Source: Streptosporangium sp. NBC_01756
GTDB lineage: Bacteria; Actinomycetota; Actinomycetes; Streptosporangiales; Streptosporangiaceae
Direction: 5' to 3'
Length of the DNA: 64,000 nucleotides
Assembly (NCBI RefSeq): GCF_035917975.1
Contig: NZ_CP109130.1
Location: 1,860,001-1,924,000, forward strand
The position numbers were made by a program, and so were the translations under genes. The notes beneath the pieces are model-generated. The model was not told the origin of the DNA. It worked only from the letters and a program-made list of their open reading frames with translations, and made no database searches. Shown here in pieces: positions 38,231 through 46,493 of this stretch; position 1 is the first letter of the stretch, and each line of letters begins with the position of its first letter.

Positions 38231-39459
38231 GGTACCCGCTCCGCTCGAACCATCTCGACCTCCTGGCCGACCTTCACGACATCGCCAACGATCACGATCG
38301 CAGGTGGCCGGATCCCAGCCGCGGTCACGCGCTCCGCCACGGTGGAGAGCGTGGCGTAAAGAGCGCGTTGGGTGGGAAGAGTACCGTCCTGTACCACCAT
38401 TACGGGAGTTTCTGGCGAACGTCCGTCACGGATAAGTGTTTCGGCAATCGTTTCGATCCGTTCGACGGCCATCATGAGCACCAGGGTTCCACCGGAACGT
38501 GCCAGATTCGGCCAGTCGACGGTGGATCGGTCATCACCGGGTGGGACGTGGACGGAGATCACGTGGAACTCCTGGCTCACGCCACGATGGGTCACCGGCA
38601 CGCCGGCCGCCGCAGGCACCGCGACCGGGCTGGTGATCCCGGGGACGACGGTCACCGGGATGCCCTCACGGGCGCAGGCGAGCATCTCCTCACCGCCCCT
38701 GCCGAAGACGAACGGGTCACCGCCCTTGAGCCGGACCACGAACCTGCCCTTTTTCGCATGCTCGACCAGCAGTTCGTTGATCCTCTCCTGGGCCATGTAG
38801 CGGCCGTAGGGGATCTTCGCCGCGTCGATCAGCTCGACGTCCGGGGAGAGCTCGTCGAGCAGGGCCTGCGGTGCGAGGCGGTCGGCGATGACCACGTCCG
38901 CCTGGGCGAGCAGTTGACGCCCTCTGACGGTGATCAGGCCGGGGTCGCCGGGACCGCCGCCGACCAGGGCGACGCCGACCGGCTTGGTGCGGTTACGCCG
39001 GGCGTCCACCGTCCCGTCACGCAGTGCCTCCACGACGGCGTCCCTGATCCCGGCCGCCCGGCGGGGATCACCACCCGCGGTGACGGCCACGCCGACCTCT
39101 CCCACGCGCCCCGTGGCCGGGGTCCAGGCCGCCGACGCGTCCTTGTCGTCGGCGCGTACGCACCAGATCCGCTTGGCCTCGGCCTCGGCGGCCACCGCGG
39201 TGTTCACCGCCCGGTCGTCGGTGCAGGCCTGGACGAGCCATGCCCCGTCCACGTCACCGACCTGGTACGGCCTCGCCTGCCAGATCACCCGTCCGGTCGC
39301 GATGAGATCGTCGAGGGCATGCGTGACACTCGTGGAGACGACGGTGACCAGAGCCCCCGCCTCAAGCAGCGCCGGAACCCGCCGCTGAGCGACGCGTCCT
39401 CCGCCCACGACGAGCACCCGCCGCCCGGAAAGGTGCAAACCGAGCAGATAGGGCGACAT
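38227..39459 (-). CDS. cobA: Fused precorrin-2 dehydrogenase / uroporphyrinogen-III C-methyltransferase
   Basis: 410 residues in two parts. Residues 1-155 resemble the NAD-dependent siroheme synthase domain (GRRVLVVGGGRVAQRRV). Residues 160-405 are a SAM-dependent methyltransferase: ALVGGGPGDPGLITVRG, YGRYMAQERIN, RLKGGDPFVFGRGGEE and VPGITSPVAVPAAAGVPVTHRG. It makes precorrin-2 from uroporphyrinogen III and probably oxidises it to sirohydrochlorin for siroheme or cobalamin. The frame overlaps the GTPase start. CysG-like naming is equally fair. Confidence 0.95.
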   Translation of the reverse strand: MSPYLLGLHLSGRRVLVVGGGRVAQRRVPALLEAGALVTVVSTSVTHALDDLIATGRVIWQARPYQVGDVDGAWLVQACTDDRAVNTAVAAEAEAKRIWCVRADDKDASAAWTPATGRVGEVGVAVTAGGDPRRAAGIRDAVVEALRDGTVDARRNRTKPVGVALVGGGPGDPGLITVRGRQLLAQADVVIADRLAPQALLDELSPDVELIDAAKIPYGRYMAQERINELLVEHAKKGRFVVRLKGGDPFVFGRGGEEMLACAREGIPVTVVPGITSPVAVPAAAGVPVTHRGVSQEFHVISVHVPPGDDRSTVDWPNLARSGGTLVLMMAVERIETIAETLIRDGRSPETPVMVVQDGTLPTQRALYATLSTVAERVTAAGIRPPAIVIVGDVVKVGQEVEMVRAERVP

Positions 39460-39612
39460 GGTGACAGATCTCCCGTTCGAGATTAATCGTGAAGCACGAC
39501 GTGTTAAGAGGTAAACCTACCGGCTAATGGTCCACTGTTTGCTGCCCCCGTGTTAACAGGGTAAAGAAGCGCCTGACCACAATTCACCGGCAGGGTCGTA
39601 ACCTTTGGCGGA

Positions 39613-40731
39613 TCACGCCTCCTTGTCGGTGACTCCGGCGGAATCAAAGGTCGCCACCTCGTGCATCACCCTGACCGCGGCGCAGACGAGCGGGTGGGCG
39701 AGCAGCCCTCCGCTGCCCTCTCCGAGCCGGAGCTCCAGATCGACCAGAGGACGCAGGCCCAGGTGGTCGAGCGCTGCGCCGTGGCCGGGCTCGGCCGAGC
39801 GGTGCCCGGCCACGCAGTGGTCCACCACGCCGGGGGCCAGCGCGGCCGCCGCCAGCGCGGCCGAGCCCGCGATGACACCGTCGAGGATGACCGGCACCCG
39901 CAACGCCGCTCCCCCCAGGATGAATCCGGCGATCGCCGCGTGCTCCAACCCGCCGACCGCGGCCAGCGTCTCCAGCGCCGGCACGGCCCCGCCGGTCGCC
40001 GCGCGCGCCCGCTCCGGCGTCTCGGAGCCGTTCTCCACTCCGCCGTCCAGGCCGTTCACCCTTAGCGCCCGCCGGACCACCTCGATCTTCCGGCTCAGGG
40101 TCTCATCGTCGATCCCGGTGCCCCTACCGGTCACACCGGCCGCGTCCAGGCCGGTGAACGCGCAGATCAGGGCGGCGGATGCGGTGGTGTTGGCGATGCC
40201 CATGTCCCCGGTGACCAGGCAGCGGGCCCCCTGGTCGACGAGCCTGCGGGCCACCTCGATCCCGGTCTCCAGCGCCGCGACCACCTGCCGGGCGGTCATC
40301 GCCGGCCCGCAGGACAGGTCGGCCGTGCCGTACGCGACCTTGCTGACCGTAAGACCCGGTGCGGGGGGCAGGTCGGCGGCCACCCCGACGTCGACGACGG
40401 TCACCGAGGCACCGATCTGGGCGGCGATGGCGTTGGCCACGGCACCGCCCGCGAGGAAGTTGGCGACCATCTGCACGGTGACCTCCTGCGGCCACGGGCT
40501 CACCCCTTGAGCATGGACGCCGTGATCGGCGGCGAAGATCGCCAGAGCCGCGGGGACCGGGAGCGGCGGCGGGCTGACGGCCGCGGCTCCGGCCAGCCGT
40601 ACGGCCACCTCCTCCAGCACGCCGAGGGCGCCTCGGGGCTTGGTCAGGCTGTCCTGGTGGGCCCGGGCGGCGGCGAGGGCCACCGGATCCGCGGGCCGGA
40701 TCGCGGCGACGGTCTGCTCAAGAACGGTCAT
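39613..40731 (-). CDS. cobT: Nicotinate-nucleotide--dimethylbenzimidazole phosphoribosyltransferase
   Basis: 372 residues. The enzyme makes alpha-ribazole phosphate for the lower ligand of cobalamin. FAADHGVHAQGVSPWPQEVT, TGDMGIANTTASAAL, VTGRGTGIDDETL and LELRLGEGSGG, with the likely catalytic Glu, are the family signatures. The ATG at 40731 begins MTVLEQTVAAI. The 41-base gap to the CbiX-like gene upstream suggests one transcript. I see no B12 riboswitch upstream. Confidence 0.96.
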   Translation of the reverse strand: MTVLEQTVAAIRPADPVALAAARAHQDSLTKPRGALGVLEEVAVRLAGAAAVSPPPLPVPAALAIFAADHGVHAQGVSPWPQEVTVQMVANFLAGGAVANAIAAQIGASVTVVDVGVAADLPPAPGLTVSKVAYGTADLSCGPAMTARQVVAALETGIEVARRLVDQGARCLVTGDMGIANTTASAALICAFTGLDAAGVTGRGTGIDDETLSRKIEVVRRALRVNGLDGGVENGSETPERARAATGGAVPALETLAAVGGLEHAAIAGFILGGAALRVPVILDGVIAGSAALAAAALAPGVVDHCVAGHRSAEPGHGAALDHLGLRPLVDLELRLGEGSGGLLAHPLVCAAVRVMHEVATFDSAGVTDKEA

Positions 40732-40771
40732 ACCATCCAGTGTCCCCTGAGAACGGGGCCGCCAGGGAAGA

Positions 40772-41599
40772 TCACCAGGTGATCCCGCTGAGCGCCTCCT
40801 CGTAGCGTTCGACGACCACGTCGGCCAGGCCCTCGCAGTCGCCGATGACCTCGGCGCAGCGGACGTCGAGGTCCGGGTGGCCCGCGGCGTAGGCCATGGC
40901 CTGGGCCCAGACGCGATCCAGCACGCCACCGGCGAACAGCAGGTAGGGGACGACGATCACGCGCTTGGCGCCCAGGCGGCGGCAGCGCTCGATGCCGCCG
41001 GGCACACCGGGCGGGGTGAGGGAGACGAAGGCGGTCTCCACGGTCATGTACTCGTGGGCGTGGGTCTCCCAGAACAGGCGGGAGACCCGGTGTACGTCGG
41101 CGTTCGTCTCGGGGCTGGTGGAACCGTCGCCGACCAGGACCACCGCGGTCTCGCCGATCTCGATGCGCTCGGGCTCGTCGTCGAACGGCACGGCGGCCGC
41201 GGGGACCAGGCGGAGACTGGCGACCTCGGCCGCAGCGTCGGCCAGGCGCTCTGCGAGCAGGGCCAGCACGCGGGGGTCCGCGCCCAGGGGGCGGCCGTAG
41301 TCGCAGGTGAGCATGGGATGACGCTCATGCTCGCGGGCCATCGCACCGAGGACGTCGGCGCCGAGCCGCGCGTCCCCGGTGAGACTCAACGACAGCGCCA
41401 CCATGCGGTGGTGTCCCCGCGCCACCAGCGAGGCGACCGAGTCACTGAGGCGTGGCCGGGCCTTGGAGATGTATCCCCCGGACACCTCGGCCGCCGTCTG
41501 GTCGAGACGGCAGCGGAGCCTATGGACGAACCTGCCGAATTCAGCAGATCCATTGTCATCGTGTGAGCCCTGCCCGATGAGCAGCAGCGGCGGTTTCAT
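40772..41599 (-). CDS. CbiX-family protein, two-domain, with substituted active-site histidines
   Basis: 275 residues. Two CbiX-like repeats are visible, 5-130 and 145-260, as in actinobacterial sirohydrochlorin chelatases, which insert Co2+ or Fe2+. In the family the first domain has GHG(T/S)RD and AGHxxxD. Here they read GQGSHDD (Gln10) and TGDARLGAD (Asp76), so both metal-facing His are gone, while the rest (DYGRPLGADPRVL, VETAFVSLTPPGVPGGI) is well kept. It may use His13 or have lost catalysis. The ATG at 41599 is chosen over upstream starts because family sequence begins there. It sits just before cobT. Confidence 0.82.
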   Translation of the reverse strand: MKPPLLLIGQGSHDDNGSAEFGRFVHRLRCRLDQTAAEVSGGYISKARPRLSDSVASLVARGHHRMVALSLSLTGDARLGADVLGAMAREHERHPMLTCDYGRPLGADPRVLALLAERLADAAAEVASLRLVPAAAVPFDDEPERIEIGETAVVLVGDGSTSPETNADVHRVSRLFWETHAHEYMTVETAFVSLTPPGVPGGIERCRRLGAKRVIVVPYLLFAGGVLDRVWAQAMAYAAGHPDLDVRCAEVIGDCEGLADVVVERYEEALSGITW

Positions 41600-41748
41600 C
41601 GAAACAGGACTCCAATGACCTTGACCTGGGGATACGCAACGGCGAATCGCGAGGATATCCGATAACGGCACGGCATGGACAGGTAACGGTTCTGCAAAGG
41701 TGTGGCCGGTCGCGGCCATGGGCACCGTACGACGCGGACAGCCCATGG

Positions 41749-42279
41749 TCAGGGGAGGTCGGTTCTGAGCAGGCCGAACACGACGACGTCATGAGGGCCG
41801 TCGTCCTCAAGTTCGGCGGCGCGCAGCACCCCCTCCCTGACGAACCCGGCCTTCTCGGCCACCCGGAGTGAGGCGGTGTTGTCCAGGTTGGCGCGGAGCT
41901 CGATCCGGCGCAGGGAGGTGGTCGCGAACACCCAGCGGGTCAGGCCGCGCACGGCCTCGGGGGCGTAGCCGCGTCCCCGGTGCAGCGGGTGCACGCCGTA
42001 CCCGACCTCGGTGGTTCCGGCTCCCCACAGTGTTTTGAAGAGGCTGATCGCGCCCACGACGAGCCCGTCGGCGACCATCGCCAGGTGCACGCCCTGGCCG
42101 GAGCGGTGCAACTCGTGCACACCGCGGGCGAGCCATTGCGTGATGCCGGACCGGTGGCGGGGCGCGCCCGGCGGGAGGAAGACGTGGCGTGCCTCGATCA
42201 CGGAGCGGATCCGGTCGGCGTCGGCCGGGGCGAAGGGGCGGAGCGCGAGCCGTGCGGTCGTGACGGATGGATCGGGCAT
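41749..42279 (-). CDS. GNAT acetyltransferase, RimJ type
   Basis: 176 residues. The sequence TTARLALRPFAPADADRI, VGAISLFKT, GYGVHPLHRGRGYAPEAVRGL and NTASLRVAEKAGFVREGVLR follows the RimJ/RimL group that acetylates N-termini or small amines. The ATG at 42279 is used; an in-frame GTG at 42291 lies close behind AGGAG and could be the true start. Substrate unknown. Confidence 0.9.
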   Translation of the reverse strand: MPDPSVTTARLALRPFAPADADRIRSVIEARHVFLPPGAPRHRSGITQWLARGVHELHRSGQGVHLAMVADGLVVGAISLFKTLWGAGTTEVGYGVHPLHRGRGYAPEAVRGLTRWVFATTSLRRIELRANLDNTASLRVAEKAGFVREGVLRAAELEDDGPHDVVVFGLLRTDLP

Positions 42280-42323
42280 TGACGCGGTCACACGCTCTCC
42301 TGACACGGAAACGGGTGACGCAC

Positions 42324-42456
42324 AGCTCACCCCAGCGGGGCATGCCCGCGCAACCCGAGCTCACCCCAGCGGAGCGCGCCCGCGCAACCCGGCGGTTCGA
42401 CCTCGGGAGCACGGGGTGACGGACGCGGCCTCGGGAGCACGGGGTGACGGACGCGG
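42324..42456. repeat. Two direct repeat pairs between lutC and the GNAT gene
   Basis: A 34-bp unit is repeated head to tail (42324-42357 and 42358-42391, a few mismatches). Right after it a 28-bp unit is repeated exactly (42401-42428 and 42429-42456). The core GGTGACGG occurs again twice up to about 42480. Confidence 0.85.
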
Positions 42457-42488
42457 GGTGACGGACGCGCGGGGTGACGGGCGCGGTC

Positions 42489-43376
42489 TCAGCGGACGAT
42501 CACGACCTCCAGTGTGCGGGGGCCGTGCACGCCCTCGACCCGGTTCAGCTCGATGTCGCTGGTCGCCGAGGGGCCGCTGATCCAGGTCAGCGGCCGGGCC
42601 GGGTCCAGTCTCCGCACGGCCTCGGGCACGCCCGCGACGATCTGGCCGGCCCGCACCACGCACAGGTGGTAGTCCGGCACCAGGGTCAGCGCCCGCCGTC
42701 CCTGGCCGGGGCCGGCGTCCAGCACGATCGTGCCGGTCTCGGCGATCCCCAGCGCGCACCCCGTGACCACACCGTCGACCGCGTCCAGCGCCGCCGCGCT
42801 CAGTGCGGGCTCGTCCCCCATCACCGCGGGGGCTCCGGGCCCGGCGGATCCGTCTCGCGTGGCCCCGTCGGGTCCGGAGTCGGGGTCGGGTCTGGGATCG
42901 GAGTCGGGGTCGGGTCTGGGATCGGAGTCGGGGTCGGGTCTGGGATCGGAGTCGGAGGCGGGATCGGGTCTGGGATCGGAGTCGGAGGCGGAGTCGGGAT
43001 CGGGGTCGAGTCCGAGGTCGGGTGCCACGTGCCCGGGACGGCCGGCCGCCGCCTCGACGACTGCTCGCACGGCCCGCGCCCACTCCTCCGGCAGCCCGCC
43101 GGGGACGACCAGCCGGGTCGCCGCCCGGCGGCGCAGCGCCGCCGCGATCGCCTCCGCCGCTTCGCCCTCGTCCACCAGGTGGACGACGGCCCGGTAGTCG
43201 GCCACCCGCTCGGCGAACAGCTCCACCACACCGTCCGTGTCCGGCGACGTGCGGTAGGCGCGGGTGATCGCGACATCGGGGGCGCCGGCCACAGCCGCGC
43301 GGATCCGCGACAGGATCAGCTCCCTGGCTCCGGTGGCCGCGCCCGTCCGCGCGTCCCGTGCCACTCGTCCGTTCAT
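42489..43376 (-). CDS. lutC: LutC/LUD-domain lactate utilisation protein
   Basis: 295 residues of the LutC (LUD) family, part of the LutABC L-lactate oxidase. [34 protein letters not shown] and [24 protein letters not shown] are the family marks. Between about residues 120 and 180 lies an extra Asp-Pro-Ser linker of DSDPRPDP units, encoded by tandem DNA repeats and absent from ordinary LutC of about 200-240 residues. The ATG at 43376 overlaps the lutB stop in ATGA. Confidence 0.93.
   Translation of the reverse strand: MNGRVARDARTGAATGARELILSRIRAAVAGAPDVAITRAYRTSPDTDGVVELFAERVADYRAVVHLVDEGEAAEAIAAALRRRAATRLVVPGGLPEEWARAVRAVVEAAAGRPGHVAPDLGLDPDPDSASDSDPRPDPASDSDPRPDPDSDPRPDPDSDPRPDPDSGPDGATRDGSAGPGAPAVMGDEPALSAAALDAVDGVVTGCALGIAETGTIVLDAGPGQGRRALTLVPDYHLCVVRAGQIVAGVPEAVRRLDPARPLTWISGPSATSDIELNRVEGVHGPRTLEVVIVR
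42876..42977 (-). repeat. 24-bp tandem repeats inside lutC
   Basis: Three exact 24-bp units at 42876-42899, 42900-42923 and 42924-42947, followed by a 30-bp variant at 42948-42977. All are multiples of three and encode the DSDPRPDP linker. Confidence 0.88.
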
Positions 43377-44785
43377 CGGGCGCCTCCGTCGGTACGGTTC
43401 CACCAGCCGCGGAAGGACTCGGCGGGGATGTCGGGGATGTCGCGGGTGTCGGTCCAGGCGGACAGCGGACCGGGCAGGTGGCCGGGGACGAACCTGCGCA
43501 GCCGGCCGCTGAGACGCTGGGCGCCGGCCAGCCGTGCCGGGCGGTCGAGCACCCAGCCGGCGGCGCGCATGCCCAGGCGTTCGGCGCGCGGATGCCGGGC
43601 CTTGCCGCGCAGGTGGACCAGCACCTCGGGGATGTCGATCGCCACCGGACAGGCCTCGAAGCAGGCACCGCAGAGGGTGGAGGCGTACGGCAGGGAGGCG
43701 TCCAGCTCCGAGCTCATGCCGCGGAGCTGCGGGGTGAGGATCGCGCCGATCGGGCCGGGGTAGACGGAGCCGTAGGCGTGACCGCCCGCACGCTCGTAGA
43801 CCGGGCAGACGTTCAGGCAGGCCGAGCAGCGGATGCAGCGCAGCGCCTGACGGCCGACCTCGTCGGCGAGGACCCGCGTGCGGCCGTTGTCGAGCAGGAC
43901 CAGATGGAACTTCTGCCCTTCGACCGCACCGGTCCAGGTGGAGGTGTAGGGGTTCATCCGCTCACCGGTCGAGCTCCGGGGCAGCAGTTGGAGGAAGACC
44001 TCCAGGTCCTGCCAGGTCGGCAGCAGTTTCTCGATGCCGACCACGCTGATCAGCGTCTCGGGAAGGGTCAGGCACATCCGGCCGTTCCCCTCGGACTCCA
44101 GCACGACCAGTGTGCCGGTCTCAGCGATCATGAAGTTCGCACCGGAGATCGCGACCTTGGTGGACAGGAAGCGTTCTCTCAGGTGGAGCCGGGCGGCCTC
44201 GGCGAGGGCACGCGGCTCGTCGGTCAGCCCCTCGGGGGCCGCGCGGCCGTAGGAGGCCATCTTCTCCTGGAAGATCTCGCGGATCTCCGAGCGGTTCCGG
44301 TGGATCGCGGGGACCAGGATGTGCGAGGGCCAGTCGTCGCCGAGTTGCACGATCAGTTCGGCGAGGTCGGTCTCGTAGGCGGAGATACCCTGTTCCGCAA
44401 GTGCTTCGTTGAGGCCGATCTCCTGGGTGGCCATCGACTTGACCTTGACCACGGTGGTCTCGCCGGTCGCCTTGACGAGGTCGGCGACGATCCGGTTGGC
44501 CTCATCCGCGTCGGCCGCCCAGTGGACGTGCCCGCCGGCCGCGGTGACCGCCTCCTCCAGTTGGAGGAGGTAGCGCTCCAGGTTGCGCAGGGTGTGGTCC
44601 TTGATCTCCTTGCCCGCGGTCCGGAGCTCCGCCCAGTCGGGCAGTTCGGCCACCACGGAGGCCCGCTTGCCGCGGATCGTGTGCGTGGCCTTGCGCAGGT
44701 TGAACCTGAGCTGGGAGTCCTGTACGGCCGCCGCGGCGTTCTGGGGGAACGCGGGCATGCCCAGGAACGTGTTGCCGCCGCTCAT
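43373..44785 (-). CDS. lutB: LutB iron-sulfur lactate utilisation protein
   Basis: 470 residues. The N-terminal LUD domain has [25 protein letters not shown]. The ferredoxin-like part carries [14 protein letters not shown] and [12 protein letters not shown], two 4Fe-4S clusters. A DUF3390-like tail ends the protein. The complex with LutA and LutC oxidises L-lactate to pyruvate. The ATG at 44785 starts [11 protein letters not shown]; a 79-base gap separates it from lutA. Confidence 0.96.
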   Translation of the reverse strand: MSGGNTFLGMPAFPQNAAAAVQDSQLRFNLRKATHTIRGKRASVVAELPDWAELRTAGKEIKDHTLRNLERYLLQLEEAVTAAGGHVHWAADADEANRIVADLVKATGETTVVKVKSMATQEIGLNEALAEQGISAYETDLAELIVQLGDDWPSHILVPAIHRNRSEIREIFQEKMASYGRAAPEGLTDEPRALAEAARLHLRERFLSTKVAISGANFMIAETGTLVVLESEGNGRMCLTLPETLISVVGIEKLLPTWQDLEVFLQLLPRSSTGERMNPYTSTWTGAVEGQKFHLVLLDNGRTRVLADEVGRQALRCIRCSACLNVCPVYERAGGHAYGSVYPGPIGAILTPQLRGMSSELDASLPYASTLCGACFEACPVAIDIPEVLVHLRGKARHPRAERLGMRAAGWVLDRPARLAGAQRLSGRLRRFVPGHLPGPLSAWTDTRDIPDIPAESFRGWWNRTDGGAR

Positions 44786-44864
44786 CGGGCGACCCCCGCC
44801 CCGGATGCCGGCTGGCTGTGCGGGGCCCGGGCCGCGGGACGGACCGGGCCGCGCGGGACGTCGA

Positions 44865-45581
44865 TCATCGGGTGGCCTCCGTGGTGGCGAGGATCTCGGC
44901 GAGGTGCATGATCCGGACACCGGCGCGCTGGCGTCTGAGGGTGCCGCCGATGTGCATCAGGCAGGAGTTGTCCGCCGCGCAGAGCACCTCGGCTCCGGTG
45001 GCCATGATGTTGCCCACCTTGTCGCCGCACATGGCCGCGGAGACGGCCGGGTTCTTCACCGCGAAGGTGCCGCCGAATCCGCAGCACTCCTCGGCGCCGG
45101 GGAGTGGGACCAACTCCAGCCCTCTGACCTGCTCCAGCAGGCGGGTGGGCCGGTCGCCCAGGTGGAGTCCGCGCAGGGAGTGGCAGGTCGGGTGGTAGGT
45201 CACCCGGTGCGGGAAGGACGCGCCGACGTCGGTGACGCCGAGGACGTCGACGAGGAACTCGGAGAGTTCGTGGACCTTCGGCACCGTCGCGGCGGCCTCG
45301 TCGGCCCCCACCAGCCGGGGGTACTGCTCCCGGACCATCGCGGCGCACGACCCCGACGGCGCGACGACCGCGTCGTATCCGGCGAAGACGTCCAGGAAGT
45401 GCCGCGCCAGCCGTCTCCCCTCCTCGGGGTATCCGGTGTTGACGTGCATCTGGCCGCAGCAGGTCTGCGCCTGCGGGAACTCGACGTCGCATCCGAGGCG
45501 GCGCAGCAGCGTCACGACCGCCCGCCCGGTGCCGGGGAACAACGTGTCGTTCACACACGTGATGAACAGGGCGACGCGCAC
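44865..45581 (-). CDS. lutA: LutA Fe-S oxidoreductase subunit
   Basis: 238 residues with two CCG-type modules: QAQTCCGQMHVNTG and PGAEECCGFGGTF, plus HPTCHSLR. These bind Fe-S clusters as in glycolate oxidase subunit F and heterodisulfide reductases. The GTG at 45581 has GGAAGGAG before it. It is the first gene of the lut operon, 70 bases from the divergent regulator, and the operators lie in between. Confidence 0.95.
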   Translation of the reverse strand: MRVALFITCVNDTLFPGTGRAVVTLLRRLGCDVEFPQAQTCCGQMHVNTGYPEEGRRLARHFLDVFAGYDAVVAPSGSCAAMVREQYPRLVGADEAAATVPKVHELSEFLVDVLGVTDVGASFPHRVTYHPTCHSLRGLHLGDRPTRLLEQVRGLELVPLPGAEECCGFGGTFAVKNPAVSAAMCGDKVGNIMATGAEVLCAADNSCLMHIGGTLRRQRAGVRIMHLAEILATTEATR

Positions 45582-45599
45582 GGTACTCCTTCCACTGTT

Positions 45600-45626
45600 T
45601 GGTCGGACCACAGTATGGTCTGACCA
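45600..45626 (+). promoter_or_regulatory. Two perfect GntR/FadR-type operators
   Basis: TGGTCGGACCA at 45600-45610 and TGGTCTGACCA at 45616-45626 are perfect palindromes spaced 16 bp centre to centre. TGGTnnnACCA is the classic half-site core of the FadR/LldR group. They lie between the divergent lutA and regulator starts and can control both. Confidence 0.92.
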
Positions 45627-45650
45627 TATTTCGCCACAAGAGGAGGTCCC

Positions 45651-46493
45651 TTGAGCGGATGGCAGCCCGTCCGGCGCACCCGGGCGTTCGAGGACGTGAT
45701 CGCCCGGATCGAGGAGCGCATCGCGGGTGACGGGCTCACGGTCGGCGACCGCCTGCCGGGCGAACGCCAGCTCGCCGAGCAACTCCAGGTCAGCCGGTCG
45801 TCGGTGCGCGAGGCGATGCGCGTGCTGGAGACGCTGGGCGTGGTGTCCTCACAGGCCGGACGGGGCCCCGACGCGGGAGCCGTACTCACCTCCCGGCCCG
45901 CCGGGGCCCTGACCGACCTGCTCCGGCTGCACCTCGGCCTGTCGAGCCTCTCCCTTGAGGAGGTCATCGACGCCCGGCTGATGATCGAGCAGTGGTCCGC
46001 CGCGCGCGCCGCCGCCCAGCGGGCCGATCCGTCGGCCCTGCGCGACGCGCTGGAGCGGATGGACGGCGCGGTGACGGCGGAGGATTTCGTGGAACACGAC
46101 ACCGCCTTCCACGTCGCCGTCGCCGAGGCCTCGGGGAACCGCCTGATCGCCGCCATGATGCGTTCCCTGCGCGACTCGGTGCGCCGCTACGCCATCGAGG
46201 CGGTCGAACGCCTCGGCGACACGAGCGGGCTCAGAGCCGACCATCATCGGATCCATCGGGCCATCGTCTCCGGGGACCACGCGGAGGCGGCGGCCGCCGT
46301 CGAGATCCATCTGCGGCGCGCCTATCCGGACATCTCACCCACCCCGGGACCCCCGCGGATTCCGGAGGCCGAAGACCGGGGGCCCGAAGACCGAGGATCC
46401 GAAGACCGACTCGGGGCCGAAGAAGGGCGCGGCGGGCGGCACGAGGAACGGCGGCGGCGCGACGAACGGTGGCGGACGGACGGAGTCGGCTGA
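45651..46493 (+). CDS. GntR/FadR family regulator of the lut operon
   Basis: 280 residues from a TTG behind AGAGGAGGTCCC. A winged helix (RRTRAFEDVIARIEERI, DRLPGERQLAEQLQVSRSSVREAMRVLETLGVV) is followed by the helical FCD ligand domain with the metal-side DARLMIEQW, FHVAVAEASGNRL and HHRIHRAIVSGD segments. Lactate is the likely effector. Past the FCD domain (about 235) the protein has an acidic then basic tail (EDRGPEDRGSEDR... RRRRDERWRTDG) that overlaps the end of the sulfatase on the other strand. Confidence 0.9.
   Translation: MSGWQPVRRTRAFEDVIARIEERIAGDGLTVGDRLPGERQLAEQLQVSRSSVREAMRVLETLGVVSSQAGRGPDAGAVLTSRPAGALTDLLRLHLGLSSLSLEEVIDARLMIEQWSAARAAAQRADPSALRDALERMDGAVTAEDFVEHDTAFHVAVAEASGNRLIAAMMRSLRDSVRRYAIEAVERLGDTSGLRADHHRIHRAIVSGDHAEAAAAVEIHLRRAYPDISPTPGPPRIPEAEDRGPEDRGSEDRLGAEEGRGGRHEERRRRDERWRTDGVG

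Noticed and set aside
36128-38359. 743-codon plus-strand frame across the large GTPase gene
   Set aside because: It follows the tandem repeats in the antisense sense only; Arg-rich without family features.
40732-41748. B12 riboswitch before the cobT/CbiX genes
   Set aside because: I looked for the conserved cobalamin box and its stems upstream of both genes and did not find them.
42324-42484. CRISPR array
   Set aside because: The repeats are head to tail with no spacers between them.
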